64,000 nucleotides of DNA, from contig CANUEZ040000202.1 of NCBI GenBank assembly GCA_948099385.1, forward strand, positions 2,612,001 through 2,676,000. The letters run 5' to 3'. A model generated the notes under the pieces. It searched no databases and was not told the origin of the DNA. It worked only from the letters and a program-made list of their open reading frames with translations. Shown here piece after piece: positions 27,309 through 41,313 of the stretch (the stretch's first letter is position 1; each line of letters begins with the position of its first letter). Made by a program: the position numbers and the translations under genes. This DNA comes from Fasciola hepatica (Eukaryota > Platyhelminthes > Trematoda > Plagiorchiida > Fasciolidae).

Positions 27309-27743
27309 GTGGATAGTCTGCCGAGGCCCCTGCGTTGGATGGTACGCGTCGCCGGTGTCGGCCGTTCCTTGGATGTGTTCTTGTTGGTGCACGTGGCTCG
27401 AGAACTGGCCACGCTTGACGTGTCCGTGTTTGATAAGGTCCATGTCGGAGATCCATGGAAAAACAGCAAGCTTGTGGAGGTAAATTATGCACCGGACATT
27501 TTGAAGCAAGAGGACAGGTCAATGAAAGCCAAACAGTTAGAAGAAACCGGGTGTTTCTGCAGTGTGAATGTAGAACCTGTCTTATACGGACAGTCTGGTA
27601 CCCAGAAGGATATTGAAGGAGGTGTACCGGATATATTTCTGCTGGAGACTTCAACCACTACCGATGACGTGAAGGATGTTGGAAAACTGAAGTGGTTGGC
27701 TAGTGCTTCTGAGTGGTCTGGGACGTCTACTGAGGCGTTCTGA
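27309..27743 (+). other. Unassigned 144-codon frame between the direct repeats
   Basis: This frame fills most of the interval between the two direct repeats and runs into copy 2. The translation is rich in Val, Asp, Glu and Lys and lacks low complexity, but I recognise no domain in it. The DNA is GC-richer than its surroundings. On the opposite strand a 226-codon frame (26974-27654) overlaps it; that one is rich in Pro, His, Thr and Arg and looks like an antisense shadow. It may be a remnant of a repeat-encoded protein, or chance. Confidence 0.3.
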
Positions 27744-27856
27744 ACATCTGAAGCAGCGTGCGAGTGGCGTTCATGTAAATATTTTCTACATGTTTACCAG
27801 TTAGTGGGAGGTGAATCTGCAGCGCAGCTGATGCCTCCCAGTTGAAATAATGAAAC
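27692..27856 (+). repeat. Direct repeat copy 2
   Basis: Partner of 27022-27232, offset by about 625-670 bases. It begins GTGGTTGGCTAGTGC and ends AATAATGAAAC. It is shorter than copy 1 and differs by many substitutions, so the duplication is old. Confidence 0.75.
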
Positions 27857-30571
27857 AATGGATTAAAGGTTATAGTCCTCGAGTTTTCTCATTCTGTTAT
27901 TGTGTAATATTCCCAATTGAGAAATTGACAGAACCTATTTAAATCGCTTCAATTCGGAAATTCACGAGCCCAAATATCAAAAAGAGCAAAGCTACGGAAC
28001 TGTAAAATATTTTCACTGCTGAATTGCTTTTTGTTGATGTCATTTCAAAGGAAATAATTGATAGATCAAAAATAAACTCTTATGATTGTAGTTAGAAGTA
28101 CACACACAGTGTTGACAGTGCATTTATTTGTACAAGCATAGTCACAAACAAGGCCGTAGCCGGTGAGCAAGAGGCGAGAAAAAGAAAGTAATGAATGTAA
28201 TGTTAGCTAACTGAGTGTTGCGTTTATCCAAAGGCCTAGGGTTGTGAATATATTAATAACTTAGTTTCACTAGCTACAGGCACGATATGAGCAGAATACG
28301 ATAACTTGCAGCAGAACAAATTGAAATCGGACAACAGTGATTATCGATGATTCGTGGTTCTAAATAATGCAATAAGCATAAATATACAGCAAATAAAAGA
28401 CTTACAGTTAGGTAAGCAACAAAGAACAATGGGCAATAAGCTTCCGAAAATCGAGACAGAGTGGAAAATAAAAACGGACCACTTAGCTGACAGTTGAACG
28501 TAATAGTAGCTCAGTTTCGTTGTGGTACAACCAATAAATCAAGAACCCTCACCGTCACGAGTGAATAAATCAAATACAAACGTGTGAATCGGACTGTAAG
28601 CACCATGGAATTCGAGTATAAACCGTTGTTATACCTTAGAAACAGAAAATATATTACGAATATCTGGGGTTCACCATGCATGTACTCCCTACCAACGAGT
28701 AACTAAATAGAAAGCATAAGAATAAACTCTAATTACAAGTAGTATTAACAGTAAGTTACATTCATGCGCTAGCCTACATTCGCATCTAGTCAAGCCAGGT
28801 TAATGAATACGTAGCGCAATCAACCATTCAACCATGCGTGAGAGAGATTTAGCTCGAATTTTTGCGGAGAATGCGTAAATGATCGAACCGAACATTAGAG
28901 AAACTGTTCACAGTGAACTCTTGCTATAACTGTCAATGAAGATTCTGATCGACCGGTCATCCTCAGCTTAAGTGACCATAAAGATGGATCGAGCTTTTTC
29001 TTGTGTAATGTCTGCGGAATCATCACATTTTATTGGCATTACACAAGACACGTTTGTAGTGACTCAGCGGCCTCCAAACGCTGCCAATCAGAATCACCCA
29101 GGACAAGTACAGTAAAAGCTCGTTGTGACTGGTACTAAATTTCTTTTCGACTGTGTGTGTATGAAACTTTGAAAGTGAGTTCATTGCCCCTGACAGGTTG
29201 TTCTGTGGTAGAGACATTCTGGTCGATCAATCCATCCGAGTACATTTTAGGCCATCTAGGAGTGCCGAGCAGAAATCGTGTTCTTCAGTTGGTTCAGTTG
29301 TTTCAGAGACGTTTGTTACACTGTTGATAATTTGGTCACCGAAATGGAAAAACCCGGTAGTGTGCTTAGAAAATTCTGACAATGATATTAGAATTTGGTC
29401 ATTTAATATAACATTGTACTTTGTATTTATGCCATTTCCGTTTGACAATTCGCCGCACCCAGTAAATGAACACATTTCTAGATTCGATAGGCCATTGTAA
29501 ACACGAGCACTTGTTTGAACATCTATGCCGTAGCATAAAGTTCGCTTTTAAGGGAATTCAGTAAAAATATTCAGAATCTTTTCACATTTGCGGTGTTGAA
29601 AATTATGTAGGTATGGCAAAACAAGATATTGACTCACAAGCATTATGTAGCAACTGCATGGTGTTTGCTTATCTTGATGCAGAATGAGTTCTGTCAGTAT
29701 TGGTTTTAGTTGCATCAACGAGAGTGTTTAACGTCTTTTTTTGTAATTGCTGTAGCTTTTACAGTCCGAGATGATTTTTTGGACAATACCCATATAAACA
29801 CGGGAAACTCATTCGGTATCTCAGCTGATATAACTGACAGCTGTTATCAACATACGCAGTTTTATTCAGGAAAAAAATATTTTTATAGAAATGAACTGTC
29901 GCAAACAGCTGGCTCACCTGGCTTCGTCTTACTGCATCAGAGCTTTGCACTCCAATCGATTCATCTGTGATTGGAAGAGCAATTGACTACCGTGTAGTTA
30001 GAAGAAGCCGGGTTTCGTGAACCCCTTTGCTTCAACACCGTCGTAAAAGCACAAGAACACCAAAGTCACCAATCTCGAGTAACCGTGTTTGGATGATAGG
30101 CCACAATCTGTCGTCTGGTTGAGAGAGTGTTCTCTGCGATTATGGGTGGAAGCAGATGACCAGATACCAAGAAAACCCTTGCTGCAGAAGAAGAATGCTT
30201 TGAACCTTCTTACCAATATTCACCAGACACTATTTCGAGCATGCCTCGGGACCGATATCTATCAGTTGCTCCATCAGATGTTCGCAGATCCATCCATCAA
30301 GATGCTGCAACTAAAAAGGTCCGCAAAGTCCTTCAATGATAACTTACCGGGAAAGCGAGAAACGACCACGTGTAGGTTTGTATTTAAAAATTTCGAGATA
30401 TGATGGAGATAACTGCTATTGGTTATAGTCACCACTTCATTGTCGGATTAGACGGCAAGCTTCATGAAAGCCAGGTGTGTGGTAATAGATGCATTCAAAA
30501 CCTTCCGATAAACCATGAGAGAAGCTGTCTGGAAAGTGCATCAAGACCAAAGAGAACATCTGCCTCATTTC
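27857..30571. other. Unassigned sequence
   Basis: No gene recognised. From about 29990 to 30400 the DNA is slightly GC-richer and carries a 104-codon plus-strand frame (30089-30403) with no known relatives; it may be a worn repeat. The rest is AT-rich, with only chance-length frames. Confidence 0.5.

Positions 30572-30620
<49 letters not shown>
30572..30620. repeat. TA microsatellite
   Basis: A dinucleotide AT/TA run of 49 bases with one C interruption near 30585. It creates artificial Ile-Tyr repeats in two overlapping plus-strand frames (30400-30879 and 30515-30724), which are not evidence of coding. Confidence 0.97.
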
Positions 30621-30621
<1 letters not shown>

Positions 30622-33600
30622 TTGCGCCCGCACAAATCTGATTTCACCAAGGCACGTTTACTACGAAAGTTTTATTTCCAATTTAGCACTGTTTTGGACG
30701 TGTTTTCCATCGTTGAAGAGGTGAATTACTGCTGCTACCTTGATTTCAATCTACTGCAAATCCCGTCCTATTGGGGGAATCTTCAGCTGACTTTGAGACG
30801 TCCTCTTTCTATAGTAGTTACATTTTACGAGGAAATCGGATACCGAATGAACTATGATCCTCATGCGCGGGGCCTATGAGCTTCTCCTAATATAAGTTGC
30901 CTCCGGCACCACAGTAATGTCTGAGTGATCATTGAGAGTCCAATATGCACCGCGAGAGTTAAATCTGTTCATTTTTTGGCTCATAACATAGTTGACATGA
31001 TAAGGAGGAAGGCGAATACTGTAACCTCTAGAGGAAAATAGTCTGACAAACATTGCTCGAGTATGATGGAAAAGTCGTATCAACAACCCTTGATGAAGGC
31101 CTATGGAGTAAATCACCCAAGGTCGGCCTCAGAAGCAAGGGTTTATTCTAAACAGGCTGAAATATTTGAAGCTCATTTTACGCATTACACGAGAACCCTA
31201 TGATCCCAACAATGTCTTCCAGCGAAGGTCACCATCTCACATTTAAACGCGGATTGGAAACGAAAACGAACACCAAACAAATACTCAAAGCCTGACTAAC
31301 TCTTTCCTGCGTGAGTTTTTTTGTAGCACCAAATAAACCATTTTTGACTGGTTCCTTATTGATCAAAAACAAAAGCACACATTGAGGTAAATTCAGCTTA
31401 GACATTTGCGACTATGGGACATGTATCCCCTCACGGCATTTACACGCAACAAAATAATAAAAAGGAAGTATAGTGAATTTTCAAACAAAAATAGATCATT
31501 TTTGCTTTAAAGAGCAAGTTTGCAAGCTAGTTAACATTATCTGCAACAGTCATGTCTCCAAAGCAAAAACTATCATTCGATGTAGGAAAACAACTGACAC
31601 TCAACGTTTGTTAACCCTAGATCATTTTGACAACGAACCTACCTCATGTGTTATGGGACTACTTCAATTTGCAACGAGGGTTTGCTTTCTTAGTCCTTAA
31701 TGCACAATTGATCTTATTCCCAAGACAAGTAACCTGACCGTGGTTTGTCACAGGTTCTTTCTGTGGGAATCAGTAAATCGAATGAATCGGTAAAAGGCTT
31801 CCTTTCTATCTTTCCCTTTCTCACGTCCATTTGCAACAGAGCACTGATTAATGCACGGTCGACTATGAGAAAAAACTCGTCGGACATGAATCACCGACAA
31901 AAATCCGTTTATTTTCATTTATTGCTGTAAGTAATTTCAAAATTTTGACTTCGTGTTGTAAACAAGTGCCTCTAGCTAGGGGAAGCTTTTTTAAGTTCTA
32001 CATGTTTCCGAAGCTCTTCGAAGTATATACAAAAAAGATACAAATTTTCTCGAGGGTAGAGGCTCATAAAAGTGTCAGCCTTTGATATATGCCTTATAGC
32101 TTGCAAAACTCTACTCACAGGTAGTTTCGTTCCCATCAAAATGTATCGAATGAAGACATCCATACATGACGAACTGACAGTCATGTGCGCATAAGAGGTA
32201 GGATGCGGAGATTTGAATGCCCAGGTGAGATACCTAGGCTGTCGGAAAAGTTGTTTTTAGGGTAGTGGCATTCCGTGGTATTAAATCATGACCAAGGTTA
32301 TCATAAGTCGATGAAAAACGTAGCAATTGGTTAGCATGGTAATTCATTCTTCCATCCAGTCATAGTCTAGTTGATTTTTTATTGCATGTTTCATTGACAA
32401 ATTCACCCGACCCTTCATTTTTTTTCGCACATTTCAATAAAATGGAAGAGTAACCAGTATGCTTCTTCAGATAATTACAGTATTTCCCACACCACGATAA
32501 CTGGATACAACGATAATTGATACTCAGTTTCTGTATTCTTTAAAGGTTCTTCGAATGTGCCAACAGTTTACACTCTAACGGTGATTTCCTTGCGTAGTAA
32601 CTAATGCGTGTGATTTGAAATTGGCCGTTTTGGAGATTCTTCGGCATTCAGCATTTTGAAACAACACACCCAACATCCCTAATAACAATTATCTCCATGG
32701 AATTTGTATTAACCCTTGCTGTTCCAACTTTTTGTGTTTCTTCGGACAATGCCTGTTTGCAAACTGGCACCAATGTGTTTCTACATGGAACGTTTATCTT
32801 GGACCTGTTGGTTGCACTGTTTTGCTACTTCATGCTGTCTAATTGATGAAAATAAATCTTTCGTAACTCTAATTCCCTTAGTTTGTCTCGTTGAAAGTAG
32901 CACATTGAGCCTTCAACCCTTAGACTAATTTTTTTATATCCAGTTCTTACAATCTCGTACGCTTTGTTTGAACCCCATGTTGCACTTTTCAGAACTGTGT
33001 TGTTGTGGTTGACTCTTGAGTCCGGCCAATTTTTAGCTGATTGCCCCAATAATTCGTCCTGAAGAACAGAACTTCTCAGCTGGCGAATGGATGTTGTGGA
33101 GCAGCTATGCTGTGTTCCTGGGGTTTGTAGCTTCCGTTTCTAGCCATTCCAGGACAAAGGCGCATTTGGTGCAAATATGCGGACTATTGATGCCAATAAG
33201 AGTGAAGCAAGGAGGTTTGCCAACTTCAATGTGTATCGATGAAGCGGTCAGCAAACGGGAGAGGATCATTCGCCCGACAACAGTTCACATTTATCGAGTG
33301 CTGAACAAACAGTAGTACAGTTGATATAGGGCGGATGAAATCAGAATTATTAGATTGGAAAAACAGTCAACGCATATCTTGCGATAGTCGATAATATGGA
33401 GATACACTCAGTCGTGCGTGAGGAAAGAAGAGTGGTAGGAGTAAATTAGAGCTAAAAAATGTGATGATGTCCGCATTTCATTTCATGCATTCGATAAACA
33501 ATACAGGATTTGCGATCAAACATTGATGAAAAGGTTAATAAAATAGAGATTTCCAAATAGTGATGAGATTCACACTGAAATACTATAAACTGAAGGCTAC

Positions 33601-36600
33601 TGATGAGTGCAGGTAATGAACACAGAGTTTTCTTTCGAAAAAGGGAAAAAACAATATCCGTTTTAATTTTTCATGTAGAACTACCGTGTTTGTGTGCCAC
33701 TACCAACATATATTCATGAGCGAAACGACGAAGTAACTATCCATTTTGTAACTAACTCCATTTACCTTTTGCTGTTGAGGGCCTTCTTCTGAAGCTGGTA
33801 AATCATTTCTTCAGTTGAACCTAATGAACTTTTCCAGATTTTGATTCGTCGGATTATCAGAAAACGGAAACTTGTTGAAATATACATGTGGTTTAAACCT
33901 GCCTCGCACTGTACTAAATGTTCTCTCTCTGATAGATTGTTCGTATGATGATCGTGGTTTAGTCTGAATTATGTGAGCTACAACGAAAGCGGTACATCTT
34001 GATGACACAAACTTCTGATTATCTCGGGCACCAATTCAAGCTAGTTTTGTATATTGCTCAAAGACCAAGGATTTTGTCATTTCGAATTTACTTCGCTCTC
34101 CTACGGAAAAATGTATTAAAGTTTAATAGTGTGACGGACGAACCACTAGCTATAGTCGAATGCATATTTATAACACTTCTTTGATTTGTCAGCCCTTGTC
34201 TGCTTATCTTGTTGATATGAGTTTTGGTCAGCTTGCGACGAACTCACATTAGCTCGACTTTACGAGTAGTTAGTATGGGTCATGTTCTGCGAGGTGGTTG
34301 GTGTGATTGTTTTTGAATTTTCGGTCAATCAATGTGCTCTGTTCTGGATTTTATCTTGATCTTCGGTCTTGGTGTCATTGAAATATACTCCACTACATAG
34401 ATTACCCTCTGTGTGTACCATAATTTATACACTTCCAAAGCTAGCGTCGAGATGGCAGCAAGCTAGGGCTATTCACATGAAGTAGGCTAGCAAGCACAGT
34501 CTTTTCGTTTCTGGTTTGTAATTCATTCCAAAATCGTTGATATCACTGTGTTGCGTGAAAAGAACGAAAATATTGAGGAATTATCTGATGATTCAGATGA
34601 GAAATCCTAGGATTTGCCGATCTTGCACGCCAGTTTGGAGGACCTTAGAGATAAAAACAGTGATACGTATAATGTAACATCCTTTTAATTGCCATCATTT
34701 TTTAGGGGATTTTCAGCGGTAGTGACTTCGTGCTGTTGTATTGATGGCCGGATTGATTGCTCTAATCATAAAACTAACTTTAACAGTAGCAACACTGACT
34801 CGATTGCATGTTTATTCATGCATGATGTGTTCTGCTCCTAAAATAAGGAATTTGCTGAATTGTCGATGTAAATGACGCATATGGTTTTTCCCGCTGTGAT
34901 TAATTAGCAAAGATCTGAATTCACACAGTGGATAATGTAGAAATTATTCCAGACTTACATTTTTTGTGCATTTTCTGGTTCGGTGATATCATCGGTTTTC
35001 ACCGAAAAAAACCCAAAATTGATGGCTGATCCACCGAATAAACATGGATACTCAAACTCGAAATGAGTGTTTTGAGTCAGGCAGCTTATTTCTCGACTAT
35101 TTTTACTAGCTCTCCACTGTTAGTTTAACCCCTAAAATATCTGATGCAGCCCAGTTTTTTATTAAAAGAACAAAAATAACATATATCTGTCCACAAAGCT
35201 ACCGACTGTCATGAAACACGCATTCTCCCTCAGATCCTTAGTGAAGCGAAGGTTGCCCATTACAAACGACCAACACAATTCACGTACATAATTAGAGGAG
35301 AATGAAGATAGTTTGTTTACTCGTGAAAAGTTTTGTCATGAATGCTCAGTGTTGAACCGCAAACAGGTTGGAGATGCACGCTGTACTAAAAGATGAGATT
35401 CTAATGGGCAAACACTATCTAGTTTGCGACTCTATGCGGATATCCCACGGAATGCACTTGAAGTTTGACCAACATGACGAGTTTATTAAAAATAAATGTG
35501 TTCGTGTTAACGAAATTCCAGTGGGAGGAACTCATTGGTTTTGTGCGATCACGCTACTGTAAAATGGCTCGTTTTAGGGCTTATTTAGCATAAACCAGTA
35601 TCGGTCTTCTTCTACACAGGCGGACAATCTAAGACATTTTTCGGCTGGATGTCAAAATCTAACTACGGCTTCCGTATCCAGTGGGATATCAGGGAATTTC
35701 ATCTTCCGGTTCTGAATCCAATTTCAGTAAACAAACCTAACTTCCTTCACTCCGTTTGATCCATTCAACCATCAGGCTCCGGTGGCTGAAACGGTAAAAA
35801 TCCGAATAGATGATTCCCTCCCCTTCTTTTCTTGCGCAAAATCATTTCGCAAAATGCCTCAACCTACCGCGGTTGCCTATTCAGACGGCTCCCACTTGAT
35901 TGGCCCATTACGAATGTCAGCCTGCAGATAACTAACACCTATTACGAGACCAGCCTAGAAAACTCAGTCCCGCTTTACACCCCATCCCCTTCCTCTCTGA
36001 GCAAAATATCTCCTTGATGTAAACAAACAATATTCCCTTTTCTGCATATTGTTTGCGAAGCAATATATTGTGCTCTGATAGGCTAGTAGATCAAGCACCG
36101 ACACGAACCATTTTCGCCAAACTGTTGCTCAAACGCAGTAAAAATCTAATCCCGATTCATTAAAACCAACATATGCTATTCATCGGGGACAACACAGTTA
36201 TGAATTTAACAGTGCCTAGGAATAAAATGTTTGTTAAACCAGGTGCTAACACAGTTTGTGACTTCGGTTTATTCTTACAATATTCGGACAGCAGAAACTC
36301 ATAACTACTTGGTTACACTGATTTATATTTGAGGCTAGTGAGAACAGTGGTGGAATGAATAATGCTATCGTTAGAATGGCCATTCCCAAAATACTTGTAG
36401 AACTTTCAGTGTAAAAATGAGTGGCAGAGAATTAGATTTAGTACCACCATAAAAGGTCACACGAATCGCATTATTCATATTTGCTGTGGAAGTATCTAAC
36501 ATTGCTTTTCTCAAAGTGATGCTTTTAGGTATATCGACAGATTCAAATCTAAGAATAGGTATCAGAGGTTATATGGGTACTTATCTTCTACACCTAATAC

Positions 36601-39419
36601 AGTTAGACATAAGGTAGAGAATGCTATCAAATGGCTCGATATGAACCCAGTTAACTAGTACTGTATGCTTGAGATGGAGGAAAACCACTTATTGTTCTAT
36701 GGAGCAGGAGCATAGTTGCTGCACGTGGGCAAAAATTTCCGCAAATGTGACTGTTTTTAATTAAATAATAATTACTTACTGGCGTGGATGAAGTATAAGC
36801 TGAGGAAAGGAAGGGGAAAAGGATTGCGTCCATTAGGGCGCATTGGGTTGAAAGAAAGATGGGAGCAGTGCTGTCTTTATATCCTGTAAACTGTTTTCCA
36901 TTAAAAAATTCAGCACAATGAGTGGGAGATGAATTCCGTTGTTTGAGTGTGTCAAAACGTTTTCGGTTATCAGCACAGTGAAATGTGCAAATGTTATCTT
37001 GAATGCTGGTACGCTTAGCTTTGGATTTTTCGTCCAACAAAGACGACATTTTGAGTCGTTGAAGCAAAAGCTTCCAAGGTAGAGCAAGATCAGTGATGGG
37101 CAAACAGGTCTGTGTTTCGTATTTTCAAACCATTATATAGTCATTAGCGTGATAACTTCTCTGCGATGTTGCCACAGGCTATTGGACGGAATTGTACTAT
37201 TGTCTTTTTTGTCGAAAGTGCGATAGAAGCTGATGTTCAACAGCCAGGAATCTTTTTCTAATCCAGGTATTCGTCGAATAAATGACTCATTCCGGTTTTG
37301 TGTATTTGTGCACACCGTAAAAATACAACTTGGAGAACATTATCAAGTCCGTGAGATTTTTTGTACCTGTGATTTGACAGTTGCTTGTAAACAGCTTGCA
37401 GGGATATCTTGCGGAAAATGGAGCTTCTACGACTGAGATAAGATAGTGCGTTGGACCAATTTAGCATATAACCAAAGACTTATTTTTTCCACACCGAACT
37501 GGCGTTTAATAAACTCTTCAAGTACCTGCTCAAGATAAGAACTCATCGGTTGCCACTGCATATCATTCCATAATGATTCATGCAGTTTTTTCGTGATGAG
37601 AAAAAAAAAACGGATTCAAGATTTTCACCGATATTTACCAGTCACTTTGAGATCAGAAGTCGCTGATGAAGAGTTCCGTGCGATACACGTTTGTAGTTCT
37701 TTCCTCAAATCATTGTTTGCCTCCGAGTGCTGTTAGAGTTTTTACGGGAAAAGCGGAAAATCGGCATGTGGGACTTATTTTACAGAACAGTATTCCATCG
37801 TTGTATCACGACTGCTGTGGGCTTTGAAGTGGACTTATTTGAGTCAAATAATCCAGACGATTCAGGTGAAAAGTGGCAATATTTATCCAAAGGGTTGGAT
37901 TTTCAGTCCAGTAGTCAGTAGTCATTGTATTGGCCAGTTGGTTTGAAAAACATTGAATAACCGTTTATTTCAAGCAGAAATATCAACGGGAGTATAGCAA
38001 AACTGATGAAGACAAAGCCTTCTCGAGTTCACCAGGTACCAGTAATGGGATAGTGCAGCATCATCTAAGTAAGTGATTGACAGTTAGAAAATAGGTAGTT
38101 ATTCGGTAGTAGAACATGTTAAATTTTCACCTGATGAATGACTATGAAAGACAGCCGACGATGTACACGTGCAGCGGATAAGTAGATTCCGAATAGAAAA
38201 GAGCACATCCGTTTTTGCACGAAGAAAATTGCCTTTTAGTTGGGAAATGGGCTGGAACAGAAGGGTAGGTACCACTTGATCGTGATTTAAATTCATCTAA
38301 CCCTCTCAAAAGGGAAAGATTTTTATTTCAGAGATTAGTAGAGGTAACACAAAAACAAGAAAACAGATGCAGCACCATACAAAATATAAAGAATTTTAGA
38401 GAGATTCAGGGATAGCTTAAGTATCTCAGGTGGTATATGTGAGACAATAATTGTCGAACCCGTGAATGTATGAATTAGGGAGATCGAAGTGAGGTCTTGA
38501 GAGATGTTTACGGTAAGATCTTTCAGTCACCTGACTTTGAGTAGTACATTGTTGTCAATGGGTAAAAAATAGAAACTACTATTAATTGCTGTTCAAATTA
38601 GAGTTTGTCCTTCTCCTTTGTATCTAGCTAACTATGAGTAGAGATTACGTGCATCGGGAACCTCGGACATTCGTATTGTATTTTCTCTGTTTCTAAGGTA
38701 TCACATTGGTTTATACTCGAGTTGCACATGAACAGTTCATGTAATTATTCATAACCTTGTCTACTCAAAGGTCAACATTTCTGCTGTTATATAGCCTTTC
38801 TCAGTGTTTCACTTGTACTGCCGAGCGGAGGTTTACACTCCCAACCTAACCGTTTTTGTCACTGAACTCCATCATCGACTGACATACATCAACGGAATTA
38901 ACAGATCCAGCTCCAGATTCGTTCCTTCATGGTGTAACGTGCTATTGTTTGCTCCACAGATACAGCTTTTTTGTACTTATTTGGTAATAATTGTGGGATT
39001 CTGTTCTGGTCACATGCATTTCGAGAAAACCAATTTGGACTATTCAGTGTTCATTCGTTCCATAAACATTCCAACCAGCATCCATGCAGTTCTGCATTCA
39101 AACAAATGCACTATGTGCGTATGGCTCATCTCAGTCCAGCCATGCGTATTAATTATCGCAATACGCGTATCCGGTTCATACGATCTACTTCCACATCACG
39201 TGACAATGTCCGGCAAGTGCGTGCCCATCAGTCACATTACGGATGGACCAATACTTGTGTATGAATGCGATCCCTTCTTTAATTCATGCCGTATTTTATA
39301 TAGTAAACAACAATACATATCGGTGTCAGCTGGTGTGACTTCTGATTTCATTTCAGTTGGTCTTCGCTGCATGAAGATGTAGTCAATCGAAAATCTCAGT
39401 CTGCAAAGCGATCTATCCC
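30621..39419. other. Long unassigned stretch
   Basis: Nearly 9 kb without a recognisable gene, RNA gene or repeat. The longest frame is 192 codons on the plus strand (38804-39382), overlapped by a 97-codon frame in another phase (38971-39264). It has a hydrophobic stretch around residues 50-65 and scattered cysteines but no motif I know. A rough estimate at this base composition puts the expected number of such frames in the window somewhat below one, so it is only weakly unusual. Another frame at 36651-37103 (minus, 150 codons) is equally unassigned. A run of ten A residues lies near 37603. Confidence 0.5.
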
Positions 39420-39721
39420 GACGAGAATGCACCTTGGAGTGATGTGATGGCTTGTGTTCTTTCATGGACCTGAGAGCCGGAGATACAATCATGCCTGACA
39501 GGTCAATGGGTAGAGATCAGAAGAAGCTCAGTCTCAGAACCAACTTATGGGCAATATCTGATTATATTCTCTATGCCCCTGGATAGGACAATCCAGGGAA
39601 TAAACACGGAGCAAAAAAGTTTACTAGTCAAAACACCTTCACTAGTTGGACATAGGAGTGGAGTACTTGGGATTTCTCTCAGCAGTGGGAGAAGTCATCT
39701 CACTCCACTGGGCAACTATCA

Positions 39722-39733
39722 CCCCCCCCCCCC
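39722..39733. repeat. Poly-C run
   Basis: Twelve consecutive C residues in the 5' region of LINE A. Such a run is prone to slippage and may also be a site of sequencing or assembly error. Confidence 0.9.
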
Positions 39734-40204
39734 AAGCTAGGCAAACCCCGGCCCAAATAATGCTGCCCCGTCCACATTTTGTTTGCTCCATTGGGTGCAT
39801 GGGGCTAAGGACTGAATACGAACAGCGAATCGATGAGAAAGCACCAGCAAAGACACATCAAAAGCCCTGCATTAATCAGGTCTCACGTGATAGACCAGAA
39901 GACGTTCCGTCACGGGTACTTCCGTCACGTTCCAGTGCTGGATCAGCACCTCACTGCCTTGTGGATGAATCTTTTAAGTCGGAGGCTCCTGATAGGGTTC
40001 CAAAAGAAAAACTTCTTCTGCGGTGTGGGCATCGGCGAAGTATGATTCACTCAGAGACCTTCAGTATCTTTCCTGTAAAGGGCATTACAAATTTTCCCTC
40101 TTTTAACATAAGGAAGACGGAAAACTCCAAGGGTAATTACCTCTCTGATGAAAACAGTAGTTCAGGAGTTGGGCCTGAATCAGATGCACTTCCTAAACCT
40201 TAGT

Positions 40205-41260
40205 ATTCACATCACTTGGCTGCCATTGCCGTCCGCGCATTACGTAAAATAGTGCAACTGGCTGCTTTCGCTAGAACTCTTGACACTCTTAAAATAGATG
40301 TAAGCTGTGTCTCCAAAACATGAAAACTAGACCCCATATCTATGATCATTCTTCGCACCCCGGATACAACCTCAGTCTCTCAATTCACTTTTTGCGTATC
40401 GGGTGATTCGGTGTCTAGGGCTCGTGGTCAGGCTGATTCTGCGATTGCTTTGAGCATGAAAGCTAATAGTGCACTACTAGAATGGAGAACAGCCAGTAGT
40501 CTTTTGTGTGCAGTTCGGTTGGTTGGTTCTATTCGTGTCAACAACAAACTTAAGAGAAGAGCTTGTTCGCTGTGTCTATGTATGGTCCGACTGACTGTAG
40601 TTTCCTGAGGCCAAGTACGAATTGTTTCAGGATTTGTCTCAGCTGCTTCAAATTGCATGTTCAATGGACGTGGTGGTCATTGCTGAGGATTTCAATGCCC
40701 GAGCTGGTCGCCTGGGATATTACGAGAGGCACATTGAAGGTCCATTTGCTAAACTAGCCGATCGTACCGATGATTCCGACCGTTTCTTTCAGCTGTGTTC
40801 TTACCACAGTTTGTTTCTGGCAAGTAAGAATATCTGCCATAAGAAGCGGCGTAGACTGATATGGCGTCCGCCTTCGTCTTCACAAAGTTGGACTCATATT
40901 GACCATATGGTGATTAGTCACCACTGGCGTGAAACAGCTGAAGATTGCCGTTCATTTTGGACTACTCCTGTGGACTCAGATCACGCCTTGGTACTTGCTG
41001 GCTTTCCTTCATCTCTCGACCGTAGTCACACCAATGTAAGTGCCACCCGTCTCGCACAGTTACTTTTGCGAGACAGTCAGCGATACAATTTTAAAACGGA
41101 GCTGTTTACGTGGTTATCGATCCGGCGGATGTTCATGACCCCTATGAAAGCTGGCAACATATCAAGGAATCTTTCTAAGCGGCTTCAAATCCCACCCTGG
41201 ACTCTGGTTCAAGTCTGTCTCACAAACAATGGATGTCTTCAACATCAGTTGCTTCGCTGA
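40205..41260 (+). pseudogene. LINE A endonuclease domain and linker start (broken)
   Basis: The family cuts target DNA with an apurinic/apyrimidinic-type endonuclease. The signature blocks are visible in order. LAAFARTLDTLKIDVSCVSKT (40258-40320) is the region that normally reads CVSET; the Glu is now Lys, which should abolish metal binding. An in-frame TGA at 40321 replaces the usual Arg. SGDSVSRARGQA...LCAVRLVGS follows to about 40560. Two frame changes follow (near 40560 and 40612), then AEDFNARAG (family GDFNA) at about 40680, RPPSSSQSWTHIDHM at about 40867, and DSDHALV with the conserved Asp-His at about 40976. The last long frame runs from 40622 to 41260. Lost frame and the changed catalytic residue both argue against activity. 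Confidence 0.88.
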
Positions 41261-41313
41261 CTAGTAGTCCGCGAGATGATCGGGAGCAGTGGTTGATTGT
41301 GACATGTGATTAA

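Noticed and set aside
26974..27654. 226-codon minus-strand frame
   Set aside because: It lies antisense to GC-richer repeat sequence and to the direct repeat, has a skewed Pro/His/Thr/Arg composition and spans the repeat boundary, so it looks like a shadow frame.
30400..30879. 159-codon plus-strand frame
   Set aside because: Its continuity depends on the TA microsatellite, which cannot contain stops in this phase; both flanks are unassigned.
34585..34610. CTGATGA...GAAA on the plus strand, another hammerhead-like core
   Set aside because: Helix II would have at most two pairs and no helix I partner was found.
38804..39382. 192-codon plus-strand frame, the second longest ATG-initiated frame in the window
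   Set aside because: It matches no family I know, overlaps another open frame in a different phase, and a rough chance estimate at this composition is not far below one per window. Kept only as a mention in the unassigned stretch.
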